DNA of 64,000 nucleotides. Origin: Pandoraea aquatica (GTDB taxonomy: Bacteria > Pseudomonadota > Gammaproteobacteria > Burkholderiales > Burkholderiaceae). The number at the start of each line of letters is the position of its first letter. The stretch's first letter is position 1. The notes below the pieces were generated by a model. The model was not told the DNA's origin, made no database searches, and worked only from the letters and a program-made list of their open reading frames with translations. Below, one piece after another: positions 53,342 through 62,927 of this stretch. Position numbers and translations under genes: made by a program. The stretch is taken from assembly GCF_902459565.1 (NCBI RefSeq), contig NZ_CABPSN010000001.1, positions 744,001-808,000 of the forward strand, read 5' to 3'.

Positions 53342-53445
53342 GTTTTTTCCCCAAGAGAATAAAGCGCCGGGTTATTGATCCGTACAAATGACGGCTCACA
53401 CGAATATTCTTGGGCATTACCCTGCAAGACAGCAATTGGGGAATT

Positions 53446-53473
53446 GGGCAATGCAATTGCCCTCACGGGCAAT
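53446..53473. promoter_or_regulatory. Putative sulfatase-cluster operator A
   Basis: GGGCAAT at 53446 and again at 53467, spaced 21 bp (two helical turns), ~105 bp upstream of the alkylsulfatase gene and on the opposite strand. GGGCAAT-GCA-wise, the first copy also forms a palindrome with ATTGCCC. The same arrangement precedes two other genes of the cluster. The rest of 53342-53857 holds no gene. Confidence 0.6.
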
Positions 53474-53857
53474 TAGTCCACAACAGTCCGTTCGCTTATC
53501 TACTGCGGTCGCTTTCGCTTCGCTGTACTGCCGTCTGTTTGCGGCGTGCCCGTTTGGAATTCAAGCTTTTTACCTAGTTGAAGACGAAGCAGCCGCTGCT
53601 GACACACGGTGCCTCTGTTTCTCGCGGCATTAGACGGATCATTATCAAACCGTAGCGGTGTCGGCGGATCGCAGATGGCGCTGAGTTTATCCAGGCAGGA
53701 TGGCACGTTCAGTGTGTTGCTTTCAACGACTCGCGCGCAACGATGTTCAGCAGAAGGGATTCGGATGGCTTCCTAACTACGCGATTGGTGCCGAATTGGC
53801 TCGATACTCGAGCGGGGGGATGACTCTTCGGTGTGATGACACGTAGCCATAAGTGAG

Positions 53858-55147
53858 TCACATAGATTCGTTCGCCAACTGTCTCAATGCCCAGCTCGCA
53901 TGGTTGTAGAACTTGCGGATGCCCGAGCATAGATAGTTCAGACCCGGTTCGCCGTCCGGGCTGCGCACGAATCGATTCTTCGGGCATTCCCCCCAGCACA
54001 GCTTTAAATACGTGCATTTCTTGCAAAAGGCAGGAAGAGAATCTCGCTTGGCATACCCAAACTTCTGCTGCCGTTGCGAAAAGGCCATCTCGCCCAGGTG
54101 AACATCACGGATATTGCCGAGCGCGAAATCGGGATAGACGTAGTGATCACAAGAATATACTTCGCCGTCATGTTCGATGGCCATTGCCTTACCGCAGAAC
54201 TCGGCAGTCACGCACGTTTGTGCGGGCCGTCCCATCGTTTGCACCACGGCGGTCTCGAATAGGTTAACCAGGACATGGCCCACGTCCTTTCGATACCACT
54301 CGTCGAAAGTTCGTGACAGAAAGTACCCCCAATCCTCCGGGTCGACGGACCAGTCCGTCACGACGGAGTCAGGGTTTCCTGGCTTCGCGCCATCGCTTCC
54401 AATCATCGGCATCGACTCAGTCGGCCAGTGTTGAGGGGCAATGCTGCGAAAATCCTTTGGCTCAACGCACGGAATGAACTGGATATAACTCGAGCCCACT
54501 TCGTTGCGCAGGAAGCGATAAACGTCGAGCGGCCGCTTCGCGTTGACCCTGTTCACCACCGTGAGCGTGTTGAACTTCACACCGTGTTTCTTCAGAAGGC
54601 CAATGCCACGCATGACACTTTCAAACGTGGGCCGCCCCTTCCGATCCAGGCGGAACGTGTCGTGCAATTCGCGAGGTCCATCGATGCTTATACCGACCAG
54701 AAAGTCGTGTTGCTTCAGGAAGCCGCACCAATCGTCGTCCAGCAAAGTGCCGTTTGTCTGAAGATCGTTCAGTATCCGACGACCGGCAGGCGCACATCGC
54801 TTCTGGATTTCCACGATATCGCGGAAGAAGTCGAGACCGAGCATTGTCGGCTCGCCCCCCTGCCACGAGAAAATAATTTCGTCACCGTTCTGGGCCTCGA
54901 TGTACTGACGAATGTAGCGTTCAAGCATTGACTGCTCCATCCGGCGCCCCCGACGCTGATCGAGAAGTTGCTCCTTGTGCAGGTAGTAGCAGTAGGCGCA
55001 ATCGATGTTACAGGTCGAGCCGATTGGCTTGGCCATCGCGTGAAATCGCCCCTTCTGTCGCGGCGCCATCGGTTCCTTCGCGGACGATGCACGTGTCTCG
55101 AACCATTTCACCGGTTGCTCGCTGGTCATGCCCTCGATGCTGTGCAT
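53858..55147 (-). CDS. Anaerobic sulfatase-maturating enzyme (radical SAM)
   Basis: A 429-aa radical-SAM enzyme that oxidises the active-site Cys or Ser of sulfatases to formylglycine. The SAM-cluster motif is C46-x3-C50-x2-C53 (STCNIDCAYCYYL), followed by SWQGGEPTMLG and the SAM-binding region. The C-terminal SPASM segment binds auxiliary clusters: CVTAEFCGKAMAI, YSCDHYVYPDFALG, and FCKKCTYLKLCWGECPKNRF. GGAGAG lies before ATG 55147. Third gene of the arylsulfatase operon, so its substrate is very likely that sulfatase. Confidence 0.93.
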   Translation of the reverse strand: MHSIEGMTSEQPVKWFETRASSAKEPMAPRQKGRFHAMAKPIGSTCNIDCAYCYYLHKEQLLDQRRGRRMEQSMLERYIRQYIEAQNGDEIIFSWQGGEPTMLGLDFFRDIVEIQKRCAPAGRRILNDLQTNGTLLDDDWCGFLKQHDFLVGISIDGPRELHDTFRLDRKGRPTFESVMRGIGLLKKHGVKFNTLTVVNRVNAKRPLDVYRFLRNEVGSSYIQFIPCVEPKDFRSIAPQHWPTESMPMIGSDGAKPGNPDSVVTDWSVDPEDWGYFLSRTFDEWYRKDVGHVLVNLFETAVVQTMGRPAQTCVTAEFCGKAMAIEHDGEVYSCDHYVYPDFALGNIRDVHLGEMAFSQRQQKFGYAKRDSLPAFCKKCTYLKLCWGECPKNRFVRSPDGEPGLNYLCSGIRKFYNHASWALRQLANESM

Positions 55148-55206
55148 GCTGTCTCTCCAGATGTCAGACGTTCTCTCTCCCGACGCGGGTCGACCGTCTA
55201 TTCCGG

Positions 55207-56304
55207 CTACTGGGCAGCGGCGGCCTTCGGTCCCGGATATACCGAGTTCCAATCACGCTTCATGCTGACAACCACCCAGCCGCGCGCTACCGCTTCGTCC
55301 CACGCCTTGTCGAAGCGTGCCAACGGCGATTTCCGGTCATAGGCAAATTCGCGCTCTGCATCGTCGTGATGTATCAGCAGCGCAAGGCTGGGACCGGGCC
55401 CCGTCGCGGTGTACTCGAGCATTTCTCGATCGCCATCGGAGTTGCCGAACGCAAGGATTGGCCGCCTGCCTATCGCGCGAAAAATGCCAACAGGTTTCCC
55501 TGCGCCGTCATCTACGAAATCAAAGCCGGGTTGGCGCATCAGTACACCTTTTCCGTCACGCACTACGTATTTAAGCTTCTCCTGAGTACCCACAACCTGC
55601 TCAGGCGCAATACCATAGGCTCGAGTGACCCATGTGCGCATGAACTCTGACGTTCCGCCAGAGACGATCCAAATTTTGAATCCATTCGCTCGCAACAAAT
55701 CGAGCAATTCGAGCTGCGGCTGGTACACGAGATCGGTGTAGGGTCGATGGAGCGTAGGGTGTTTCGCACTCGCTAGCCATGCGCGGATCGATTGATCGTA
55801 TTCTTCCGTCGTCATCGAGCTATTGGCCACAGACAGCATTTGCAGCAGTTCCTTCCTATTCTTCGCGAGCGCCGAGACATCGTGGGCCATTAGCGCCTTA
55901 AAAGCCGGACTACGCTGCCACTCGGGATGCGACGGAGCTGCCGACTTCAATTGGTCAATCATGAACGCGAGTTGGAATGGGATTGGCTGTTCGCTCCAGA
56001 GAGTTCCGTCGTTATCGAACACTGCAATGCGGGCTTCGGTCGGCACGAACGATGGGGCCCCCTCGCGTGTTACGTCAGAGATAAATTTCAGAATCGCGCT
56101 GCGGGCATTGCCGTCCTGCCAAGACGGCAACACCGACTGCGTCGAGACATACGCTGGCTGCGAATTGACCTCCGCGCCTGCGATGGGTGCCGATCCTTGA
56201 TTAGCGCAGGCGGTCATAAGCGCGACTGCACACGCGCTGATGATCAGTCGGGCCAACGTCCGAAACATCTGTCGCAACACCGTGTTGTTCATGTCGAATC
56301 GCAT
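55207..56304 (-). CDS. HAD-superfamily phosphatase, probable lipoprotein
   Basis: A 365-aa protein with an N-terminal lipoprotein-type signal (ALMTAC, Cys33). The HAD motif I is IAVFDNDGTLWSE with nucleophile Asp97 and Asp99; motif II is KIWIVSGGTSEF; motif IV is AFGNSDGDREML. A helical cap lies between motifs I and II. It is close to phosphoserine-phosphatase-like HADs. ATG 56304 has GAGGA upstream. It sits between arylsulfatase and its maturase, so it may dephosphorylate or process a sulfo-compound, but the substrate is unknown. Confidence 0.85.
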   Translation of the reverse strand: MRFDMNNTVLRQMFRTLARLIISACAVALMTACANQGSAPIAGAEVNSQPAYVSTQSVLPSWQDGNARSAILKFISDVTREGAPSFVPTEARIAVFDNDGTLWSEQPIPFQLAFMIDQLKSAAPSHPEWQRSPAFKALMAHDVSALAKNRKELLQMLSVANSSMTTEEYDQSIRAWLASAKHPTLHRPYTDLVYQPQLELLDLLRANGFKIWIVSGGTSEFMRTWVTRAYGIAPEQVVGTQEKLKYVVRDGKGVLMRQPGFDFVDDGAGKPVGIFRAIGRRPILAFGNSDGDREMLEYTATGPGPSLALLIHHDDAEREFAYDRKSPLARFDKAWDEAVARGWVVVSMKRDWNSVYPGPKAAAAQ

Positions 56305-56398
56305 ACATATCCTCGCAAATTGGGCAGATAGCGAGCTGGTCGTATGTACGGCTCCCGAACGATAGGAATACCTCGATCGCTCGGGAGCCTGCCCCCTT

Positions 56399-58087
56399 TT
56401 AGTTGCCACTCGGTAGCGGAATGCTGAAGCCGTTTTGCTGGAGCTCGTCCCGGATGTACTTGAATCGCTGATATTCGGTCAACGTAATCGGACCGGCGTA
56501 GCCTTCACTCTGTAGCTTGCGAGGCGGATACTTTACATACGTCTGCATGAGGTCCCGTACGGCCACATTGAACGTCGGCAGCGTCCACGTGTGTTCCGTG
56601 TAGTTGTTCATGAAGATGTCGTAGCGTTCCTGCGGATCCTGATAGAGATCAAACACCTGTGGGACCGTCGCCACATAGCTCTCTGGGCCCTTCCATCCCA
56701 GATTCGAATCCACTGCTAGACCGCCCGTTTTGACACCTGCGTCACCTCGGAGGTTGAACACGGCCTTGAACTGACCTACGCGTACGGCACCTGGCGTCAG
56801 TTCGTTTTCAGTGAAGTAGAACCATTCATTGCGCTTGCTCTTTCCTGTTCCGAACAAAACCGGGGACATGTCGTAGCTGTCAAATACGATCGGTTTGCCT
56901 TCGCGGTCGTTCTTGGGCAAATCGACGCCTGCGAGTGCAGCGAACGTCGCCATGCAATCGAGACCGCCGAGAATGTCGTAGTTACGCGAATGGGGTTTGA
57001 TCTTGCCGGGCCACCAGGCGATGGCCGGTACACGCGCGCCACCTTCTCGGTCGGTTCCCTTGGTGCCTCGGAAAGGCGTATAACCTGCATCGGGATAAAC
57101 GTCTTGCCAGGCGCCATTGTCCGTCGTGAAGAAGACGAGAGTGTTCTTGTCTAACCCCTTCTCGCGCAGCTTGTCCATGATGCGCCCGACACGCGCATCA
57201 AGTTCCACGAGCGAATCCGCGAATTTCGACTTCGATAGCGACTTTCCGATATAGTCGGGGTCGGGCATGTTCGGTTGGTGAACCTTCATGAAATTCACAT
57301 TGATGAAGAACGGCTGTCCGCGCTGTGCGGCGTCATCAATGTCATCGAGCGCGGCTTTCTCGATGTAGCGATCCACAAACGGAATGCCGACGATGCCCTT
57401 TTCCGGTTCGTTCTGGTATTGACCATTCAACTTGAAGTCTTCGCGGGGCTTCTCTCCGGCCTTGCCCGAGAGCATGCCGGTCGTGACCTTCACGAACATG
57501 TCGCGGGTCTTCTGATCCATGTCGGGAAACCACTTCGGATCGGAATACGTGTAGGCGTTAAGGTGATATAGCCCGACGTACTTCATATCATCGTAGCCCT
57601 GCGCATTGGGAAGTGCGTAGTCGGATTCGCCGAGGTGCCATTTGCCCGTAAAATACGTATTGTATTTGGCGAGTTTAAGTACCGAAGCCAGTGTCCACTC
57701 TGCCTTAGGTAATCCACCGCCCTGCCCTTGGAATGCCACCGTTGTCATGCCACTTCTGTTCGGATTACGCCCCGTCTGAAGCGCAGCGCGCCCAGGCGTA
57801 CAGCTAGGCTGGCCATAGAAGTCAAAAAATGTCATGCCTTCGTCCGCCATGCGGTCGAGATTGGGGGTTGGGATGCCGCGCCCCTCTCCGCCACCATACG
57901 CGCCGAGATCACCCCAACCAACGTCGTCGCCAACGATCAGTAGGATATTGGGGCGCGTTCCGCGTTGAGCGTCAGTCTGGGCATGTCCGTTGACCGCCAA
58001 GCTCAACAGTCCTGCAGTCACTATCGCAACGGGTGCCCGTTTAATCGGCGAGGCAAGCGCCGTTAAGCAACGTTCAAGATTCATCAT
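56399..58087 (-). CDS. Arylsulfatase, formylglycine type
   Basis: A 562-aa periplasmic sulfatase. The signal peptide is about residues 1-37. Metal Asp54-Asp55 are in LIVGDDVGWGDLG; the formylglycine signature is SCTPGRAALQTGR with Cys96; FTGKWHLGE and the late FFTTDNGAW complete the active site. ATG 58087 and 58084 are both possible; AGGGGA spacing slightly favours the second. First gene of the operon with the HAD lipoprotein and the maturase, under operator B. A Cys-type site in a cluster with anSME suits anaerobic maturation of Cys sulfatases. Confidence 0.93.
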   Translation of the reverse strand: MMNLERCLTALASPIKRAPVAIVTAGLLSLAVNGHAQTDAQRGTRPNILLIVGDDVGWGDLGAYGGGEGRGIPTPNLDRMADEGMTFFDFYGQPSCTPGRAALQTGRNPNRSGMTTVAFQGQGGGLPKAEWTLASVLKLAKYNTYFTGKWHLGESDYALPNAQGYDDMKYVGLYHLNAYTYSDPKWFPDMDQKTRDMFVKVTTGMLSGKAGEKPREDFKLNGQYQNEPEKGIVGIPFVDRYIEKAALDDIDDAAQRGQPFFINVNFMKVHQPNMPDPDYIGKSLSKSKFADSLVELDARVGRIMDKLREKGLDKNTLVFFTTDNGAWQDVYPDAGYTPFRGTKGTDREGGARVPAIAWWPGKIKPHSRNYDILGGLDCMATFAALAGVDLPKNDREGKPIVFDSYDMSPVLFGTGKSKRNEWFYFTENELTPGAVRVGQFKAVFNLRGDAGVKTGGLAVDSNLGWKGPESYVATVPQVFDLYQDPQERYDIFMNNYTEHTWTLPTFNVAVRDLMQTYVKYPPRKLQSEGYAGPITLTEYQRFKYIRDELQQNGFSIPLPSGN

Positions 58088-58248
58088 GTTCCCCTAGATG
58101 CAGAGTTTCTATTCCTAACCAGTGGTGATGAAGCAAGCGCTGAACGTCCATGTCGTTCGGGATCGAACGCGGCCCCCTAATGAGGCCGTGATCCACTTGC
58201 CAATTGGAATTTTCTGCTCCGAATAGCGGCCAGCACTATAGGGACTTG

Positions 58249-58276
58249 GGGCAACTCATTTTCCCTTCAGGGCAAT
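58249..58276. promoter_or_regulatory. Putative sulfatase-cluster operator B
   Basis: GGGCAA at 58249 and GGGCAAT at 58270, 21 bp apart, preceded by GGGACTTG as in operator C. It lies ~165 bp upstream of arylsulfatase, on the opposite strand. The rest of 58088-58473 has no gene. Confidence 0.6.
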
Positions 58277-58473
58277 AGAGACAGTGGCTTGTCGGAAATT
58301 TGAGGCGCGGTGGGCGCGAGATGCAACACATTGAGCGTCGACTTGGCGCAGATACATTCATGCGGCTCTACGGGTGGACTGAATTTTCTGTGAAGCCGCG
58401 TATCGACTTACATCCGCCCAGATTCACGATCGAAATGTGAGGCGCTTCGCCACCCAATTTGTAGCCCCAACGA

Positions 58474-59334
58474 TCAGTCGAGGAACTGCACGTTCAGTCC
58501 GAAAAAAATTTGCCATCTCGGCTGTCCTGGCCCTCGGTCGGCAACCGAAAACTGCGGCTCTACGAAACCGTTGTACACGGTCTTTCCTCGCTTGATTACC
58601 TGACCGATACCCACGCCAAGGGGGATGCTGTAGCTGCCATTATCTAGATTGAACGCCCATATCGGAGCGGCCCGAAGATACGTTCCTCCACCCAATTGGT
58701 AGAAAGCAAAAGGCTGAAATGCTGCAACGCTTACCGTCTCTCGATCGCTTATCCCAGCAAAGCTCTGTTGCCAGGAGGCCAGATACCCGAACTGAAATCT
58801 TGTCGAGTTGGCATTGAACAAAACATTGACCAATCCCGCCGACCACTTCCCTGAGCCCAACCTTGTGTCGCCCGCCGTAGGAGCGGTTAGTTGCGGACCA
58901 ATGCCGAAGCTGATCGCAGGATTCCCCAAGTCAAGCAAGTAGGCCGAAAAGAGGTTGAGGTCGCCAATGGATGTATGCCTTCCAAACGTCGGAGCGACCG
59001 GTAGCGTATTTACTGGTAGCGACGCACGCAGTATCCAGTGAGTGTTTCCGACCACGAACGGCTTTGCATATCGCATCCAGAACTGATTACCGCTTTGCCC
59101 CGTCTCCGTGATGTTGCCGATGTAGTAGTTCTGCAGATTGAACGCTGTCATGTTGGCAAGTGGGTTATTAGCCTGAGCGGCACCTCCCTCTTGCCCCCTT
59201 GCTGGTGCTTGAATCAATGCGAACATCAAGCAAAGCGCGAGTCGAATGGCTATAGCAACGCCCTCCTTGGAGGGGCCCAGACGTAGTTTCCGCCCGGCAT
59301 CCCCGACCGACCTACGGCATCGAGGTACTTCCAT
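58474..59334 (-). CDS. Outer-membrane beta-barrel protein of unknown function
   Basis: A 286-aa secreted protein with an unusually long N-region before the signal helix (about residues 28-45, [19 protein letters not shown]), then amphipathic beta strands ending in Asp after VQFLD. The overall pattern ([13 protein letters not shown] at the end, [17 protein letters not shown]) resembles small transport porins of the phenol MetA or FadL-like groups, not assigned further. GGGAGA precedes ATG 59334. Position between arylsulfatase and the regulators suggests uptake of sulfated substrates. Confidence 0.65.
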   Translation of the reverse strand: MEVPRCRRSVGDAGRKLRLGPSKEGVAIAIRLALCLMFALIQAPARGQEGGAAQANNPLANMTAFNLQNYYIGNITETGQSGNQFWMRYAKPFVVGNTHWILRASLPVNTLPVAPTFGRHTSIGDLNLFSAYLLDLGNPAISFGIGPQLTAPTAGDTRLGSGKWSAGLVNVLFNANSTRFQFGYLASWQQSFAGISDRETVSVAAFQPFAFYQLGGGTYLRAAPIWAFNLDNGSYSIPLGVGIGQVIKRGKTVYNGFVEPQFSVADRGPGQPRWQIFFGLNVQFLD

Positions 59335-59463
59335 AGATTGTCTCCCGGCATTCGCTTGCGCTTCCAAAAGGTCCTCAATCACGTTCAGCAAATATTGGAA
59401 CACTGAATCAAATTGACGCCGAAGACATTCTCCACTTACATCGCGGTCGGCGACATAGGTAGT

Positions 59464-59471
59464 TGGGGCAA
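59464..59471. promoter_or_regulatory. Half-operator D in the region ahead of the barrel gene
   Basis: TTGGGGCAA matches the left half of operators A-C and lies ~130 bp upstream of the barrel gene on the opposite strand. No second copy sits 21 bp away. The surrounding 59335-59798 has no gene; 59640-59740 is very AT-rich and probably the response-regulator promoter. Confidence 0.35.
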
Positions 59472-59798
59472 CGCGCCCTGCATTTCAACTAGTCGCCACT
59501 GCGTGGAACGTAAAATGTTCGTTGGAAGGCGGCATCACCGAATTTCGCCGCGCCCCTTGGCCGGCCGCTCTCGCGAAAATCTTCCAATTGAACTTTACGA
59601 ATATGTCCGGAGATGCTATCAATTTAAATAGGTCAAGGTTTTCAATGATTAATTCAAAATTTACCCAGAGGATAATAATTAAAAATTTATATTTTCATCA
59701 GAGTAATTTTAATAATTGAAGTAAGAGTTATTCCTACATAAAGATAGAACCAAATGGTCGGGGAGATACTAAAGATTTGCCTGCAAAGCGGAGCTGCC

Positions 59799-60434
59799 AT
59801 GAACGCCTGTCATGAATCGGTTGTGCACGTAGTCGACGACGACGCCTCCATGCGATCTGCATTGACCCGCCTGCTGTGCGCCTCGGGTTATCGCACGAAG
59901 GAATATGCTTCGGCAGGGGAGTTTCTCGTGAGTGAGCCAGACGAGCGCCCAGGGTGCATCCTCATCGATCTTGAGCTGGGTGGGCCCAGTGGGCTTGAAT
60001 TGCAGCGAGCGCTACGACGGCAGGCATCTCCGTTGCCGGTCGTTTTCATGAGCGGCTACGGTGACGTGTCGCGCTCAGTCGAAGCGATGAAGGCAGGCGC
60101 CGTCGACTTCCTCGTCAAACCCTTCGGACGCGATGTTCTCATTGGCGCGATAGAGATCGCCATAAGTCTGGTACAGACGCTCCCCTCTACCCTCCCGTTG
60201 GAAGCGACGGACGGTACACTCAACCACCGCGAGAAGGTCGTCCTGGAGGGCATTGCGAAAGGACTTCGCAACAAGCAGATCGCAGTCGAACTGGGGCTGT
60301 GCGAACGTACGATCAAAACGTGCCGAGCCGAGCTTATGCGCAAGTTCAACGCTTCTTCGTTAGCCGAACTACTCCGGAATACCGACAAGCGCATGACTTC
60401 CGACGTCTCATCAAGCGTCGCGCAAATGTCGTGA
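59799..60434 (+). CDS. FixJ-like response regulator
   Basis: A 211-aa two-domain regulator. The receiver has DDDASMRS (acid pocket), phospho-acceptor Asp57 in ILIDLELGG, Thr/Ser in FMSGYGD and Lys in LVKPFGRD. The C-terminal LuxR-type helix-turn-helix (LNHREKVVLEGIAKGLRNKQ, IAVELGLCERTIKTCRAELM) has the FixJ/NarL form. ATG 59799 follows CGGAG. Its TGA overlaps the GTG start of the kinase gene. It is the best candidate to bind the GGGCAA repeats. Confidence 0.93.
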   Translation: MNACHESVVHVVDDDASMRSALTRLLCASGYRTKEYASAGEFLVSEPDERPGCILIDLELGGPSGLELQRALRRQASPLPVVFMSGYGDVSRSVEAMKAGAVDFLVKPFGRDVLIGAIEIAISLVQTLPSTLPLEATDGTLNHREKVVLEGIAKGLRNKQIAVELGLCERTIKTCRAELMRKFNASSLAELLRNTDKRMTSDVSSSVAQMS

Positions 60435-62359
60435 GCAGTGCCATCACACGGGCCGTTCGGCGAAGTATCTCACTCGCGGTCTTTGTCACGTGTAGCTTCG
60501 TCGTTCTTGAAGCGTTTGGCGCGGATCCACCCAAAGTGGTTCTCCTCACGGGCGGTGATCCGATGCAACCTGCGGCACTTATGCAGACGCAGGCCATTCG
60601 CACCGTATTGAATGCCACCTTGCCGCTGGGCACCGAAACCTTCCTCGACACGCTCGACGGCTTGCGCTTCGGTTCCGATCTGCTTACTCCCGAGCTTTTT
60701 GCGTTGCTGCGCAAGAAGTACAGCGGTCAGCACGTCGACCTCGTGATCGCTATCGGCAATTACGCAGCGGAGTTTGCCCGAGCGCATCATGAAGCCATCT
60801 GGCCGGGTACGCCCATCCTAGTTACGAGTGTGCCGGATGTGTGGTTGAAGAAAGTCGGTGCGCTCCCATCGACGTTCGTGATGATTCCGTACCACATCGA
60901 GATCGAAAAAACGTTTTCCATCGTCGAGTCGCTTCAACCTAGTGCTACCCGTCTGGTGGTCATCGGAGGAACCTCGGACCTCGACAAGCGCTTCTCCGAC
61001 GAGATCGTCGAGGCCGCAGGGAAGACCGCTAGGCGTTGGGTGTCGATAGAACGATGGGAGGGTTTCTCCGTCCAGGAACTCAAAGCAAGGCTAGCGCTGC
61101 TCGACAAGCGCACCAGCGCCGTGCTCTACGGCACCCAATATCGCGACCGCGAAGGCCGGCGCTACTTCCCCGTCGAACTTGTGAACAAGATTGCAAGCGA
61201 CGCACCGGTTCCCATCTACGGATGGTACGCCAACTACATCGAGCAAGGCGCCGCCGCCGGCGCTGTGTACGACCTCGAGGAGAACGGTCGCACGACGGGC
61301 AACGTCGCCGCTCAAATGCTGCTTTCCAGTGGCCAAACTCAGCAATTCGATGCATCGCTGCGGACTTTGCCCGCATTACCGGCGCGGTGCACGGCGAATA
61401 TCGCTATGCTCAAGCGCCTCGATATTTCCGAAAATTTGCTGGAACCGGATTGCAAACGGCTCAACGCGCCACACCCGGCGTACCGGCAGTACTGGAAGGA
61501 AATCGTCGTGATTCTCTTCGTGATCGGCACGCAAGCCATCACAATTTTCGCGATGTTGAAGCAGCGTCATCAGCGGCGCGTCGCGGAATACGACGCTGCT
61601 ACGCGTCGCGCTGATCTCACACGAGCGTCCAGAATCTCTACAGTAGGTGAACTCAGTGCGTCCATCGCCCACGAGGTCGGCCAGCCGCTCGGTGCGATTC
61701 TCAGCAACGTCGATGCCGCTGATCTGATGATGCAGAGCTCCGACGCCAGCGATGCCGAATTGCGCGAAATCCTCACTGATGTCAGGCGCGACGCCCTACG
61801 TGCAAACGACGTAATCCAGCGTCTGCGAGCGCTATTGCAAAAGCAGGCCATAACGTTCACGCCCGTTGTCTTCGACACAGTGCTCGAACGCGCGACGTCG
61901 CTCGTGAAACCCGAGGCTCGTCGCCGTGGCATAGTGCTCCAGATGTCATTTGGGGCGCCGGACGCTCGGGTGCTGGCCGACCAAGTGCAGTTGCAACAGG
62001 TGCTGCTTAACCTGGCAATCAACGCTATGGATGCGATGGAGAATTCGGAGCAAAAAGATCGTGAACTATCCATCGGTACGCGCCACGCCAAGGAGGGTGT
62101 CGAGCTCGTCGTCGCGGATCGGGGCACCGGTATTCCGGCTGACAACGTTGAGCAGTTGTTCGAAGCGTTCTATACCACCAAGGAGCGTGGCACGGGCCTT
62201 GGTCTGTCCATCGTTCGCTCAATCGCCGATGCTCATCGAGGCGCCGTATCTGCACTGCCACGATCCGGCGGTGGCACCGAGTTCGTGCTCTGGTTGCCGT
62301 TGGCATCGGCGGAATTTGATCAGACACATCTCCGTGGCAGTGAGGCAGCGAGCGTCTGA
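60431..62359 (+). CDS. Sensor histidine kinase with periplasmic-binding-protein-like sensor
   Basis: A 642-aa kinase. An N-terminal membrane anchor (about 10-30) precedes a ~330-residue periplasmic domain with Rossmann-like strands (DLVIAIGNYAAEFAR, RLVVIGGTSDLDKR, PVPIYGWYANYIEQG) that resembles ABC substrate-binding proteins of the TrpX/LivK type. A second helix (EIVVILFVIGTQAITIFAML) leads to the kinase core: H-box SIAHEVGQPLGAIL, N-box LLNLAINAMDAM, G1 VADRGTGIP and G2 GTGLGLSIV. Start is GTG 60431, overlapping the regulator stop (GTGA). It probably senses a small organic molecule, by inference an alkyl or aryl sulfate. Confidence 0.9.
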   Translation: MSSAITRAVRRSISLAVFVTCSFVVLEAFGADPPKVVLLTGGDPMQPAALMQTQAIRTVLNATLPLGTETFLDTLDGLRFGSDLLTPELFALLRKKYSGQHVDLVIAIGNYAAEFARAHHEAIWPGTPILVTSVPDVWLKKVGALPSTFVMIPYHIEIEKTFSIVESLQPSATRLVVIGGTSDLDKRFSDEIVEAAGKTARRWVSIERWEGFSVQELKARLALLDKRTSAVLYGTQYRDREGRRYFPVELVNKIASDAPVPIYGWYANYIEQGAAAGAVYDLEENGRTTGNVAAQMLLSSGQTQQFDASLRTLPALPARCTANIAMLKRLDISENLLEPDCKRLNAPHPAYRQYWKEIVVILFVIGTQAITIFAMLKQRHQRRVAEYDAATRRADLTRASRISTVGELSASIAHEVGQPLGAILSNVDAADLMMQSSDASDAELREILTDVRRDALRANDVIQRLRALLQKQAITFTPVVFDTVLERATSLVKPEARRRGIVLQMSFGAPDARVLADQVQLQQVLLNLAINAMDAMENSEQKDRELSIGTRHAKEGVELVVADRGTGIPADNVEQLFEAFYTTKERGTGLGLSIVRSIADAHRGAVSALPRSGGGTEFVLWLPLASAEFDQTHLRGSEAASV

Positions 62360-62362
62360 GCA

Positions 62363-62386
62363 GCGGGCGCACTGTTTCGCGCCCGC
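62363..62386. terminator. Perfect hairpin between convergent genes
   Basis: GCGGGCGC (62363-62370) pairs with GCGCCCGC (62379-62386) across an 8-base loop. It separates the kinase gene and the convergent secreted-protein gene. No long T-run. Confidence 0.5.
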
Positions 62387-62416
62387 ATCAGAGTCAGAAT
62401 GTTCGCCTACACCATG

Positions 62417-62923
62417 TCAATACGGCGCGTTGACCACGACGAATTGCGTACCTTGGGGTTGATACCACGTAGACCCGCACTGCTGGTAAATCATTCCGCG
62501 ATAATTCACCGGCACGCAGCTTGCTGGCACCGAGTGCACCACCGCCCCGACGACCGCAGCCGTGACACCCACGGCCGCAGTGACTGCTGCGGCCGTCGCC
62601 ACCGGGTGATAATCATCGTCCCAACCGCCGTGATAGCCACCACCATGGTTATCAACGTTTACGTTCACATTACGATTGACGTTGACGTTGTTCACGCTGG
62701 TGTTTCTGACATTGTGGGTGCGCGCATCGGGCTGGCGATTCCCGACATTCTGGCGCGGTGCGGTGCGGCGAGCGGCGTTACCTCCCCCATCGTGACCGCG
62801 CGCGTGTGCGCCAGCACCACCGCCTCTACCAGCGGCTTCCAACGGAGGGACTAAAGCGAGAGAAGCTGCTAGTACGGTCACGGCAACGCATGCCGGTACC
62901 CAAGGGAAACGCCATTGAGTCAT
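62417..62923 (-). CDS. Secreted low-complexity protein, 168 aa
   Basis: A signal peptide (about residues 1-31) is followed by a Gly/His/Asn-rich linker (NVNVNRNVNVNVDNHGGGYH), then a hydrophobic Ala/Val segment (ATAAAVTAAVGVTAAVVGAV) and a Cys-containing C-terminal domain with CVPVNYRGMIYQQCGSTWYQ. This is a common uncharacterised exported family found beside DUF2092 proteins. GGGGTG lies before ATG 62923. It follows the DUF2092 gene by 4 bp. Confidence 0.75.
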   Translation of the reverse strand: MTQWRFPWVPACVAVTVLAASLALVPPLEAAGRGGGAGAHARGHDGGGNAARRTAPRQNVGNRQPDARTHNVRNTSVNNVNVNRNVNVNVDNHGGGYHGGWDDDYHPVATAAAVTAAVGVTAAVVGAVVHSVPASCVPVNYRGMIYQQCGSTWYQPQGTQFVVVNAPY

Positions 62924-62927
62924 GATG

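Noticed and set aside
53446-53473. Sigma-54 promoter reading of the GGGCAA repeats
   Set aside because: The -24/-12 pattern (GG-N10-GC with TTGC spacing) does not fit; the 21-bp periodicity points to an activator or repressor site instead.
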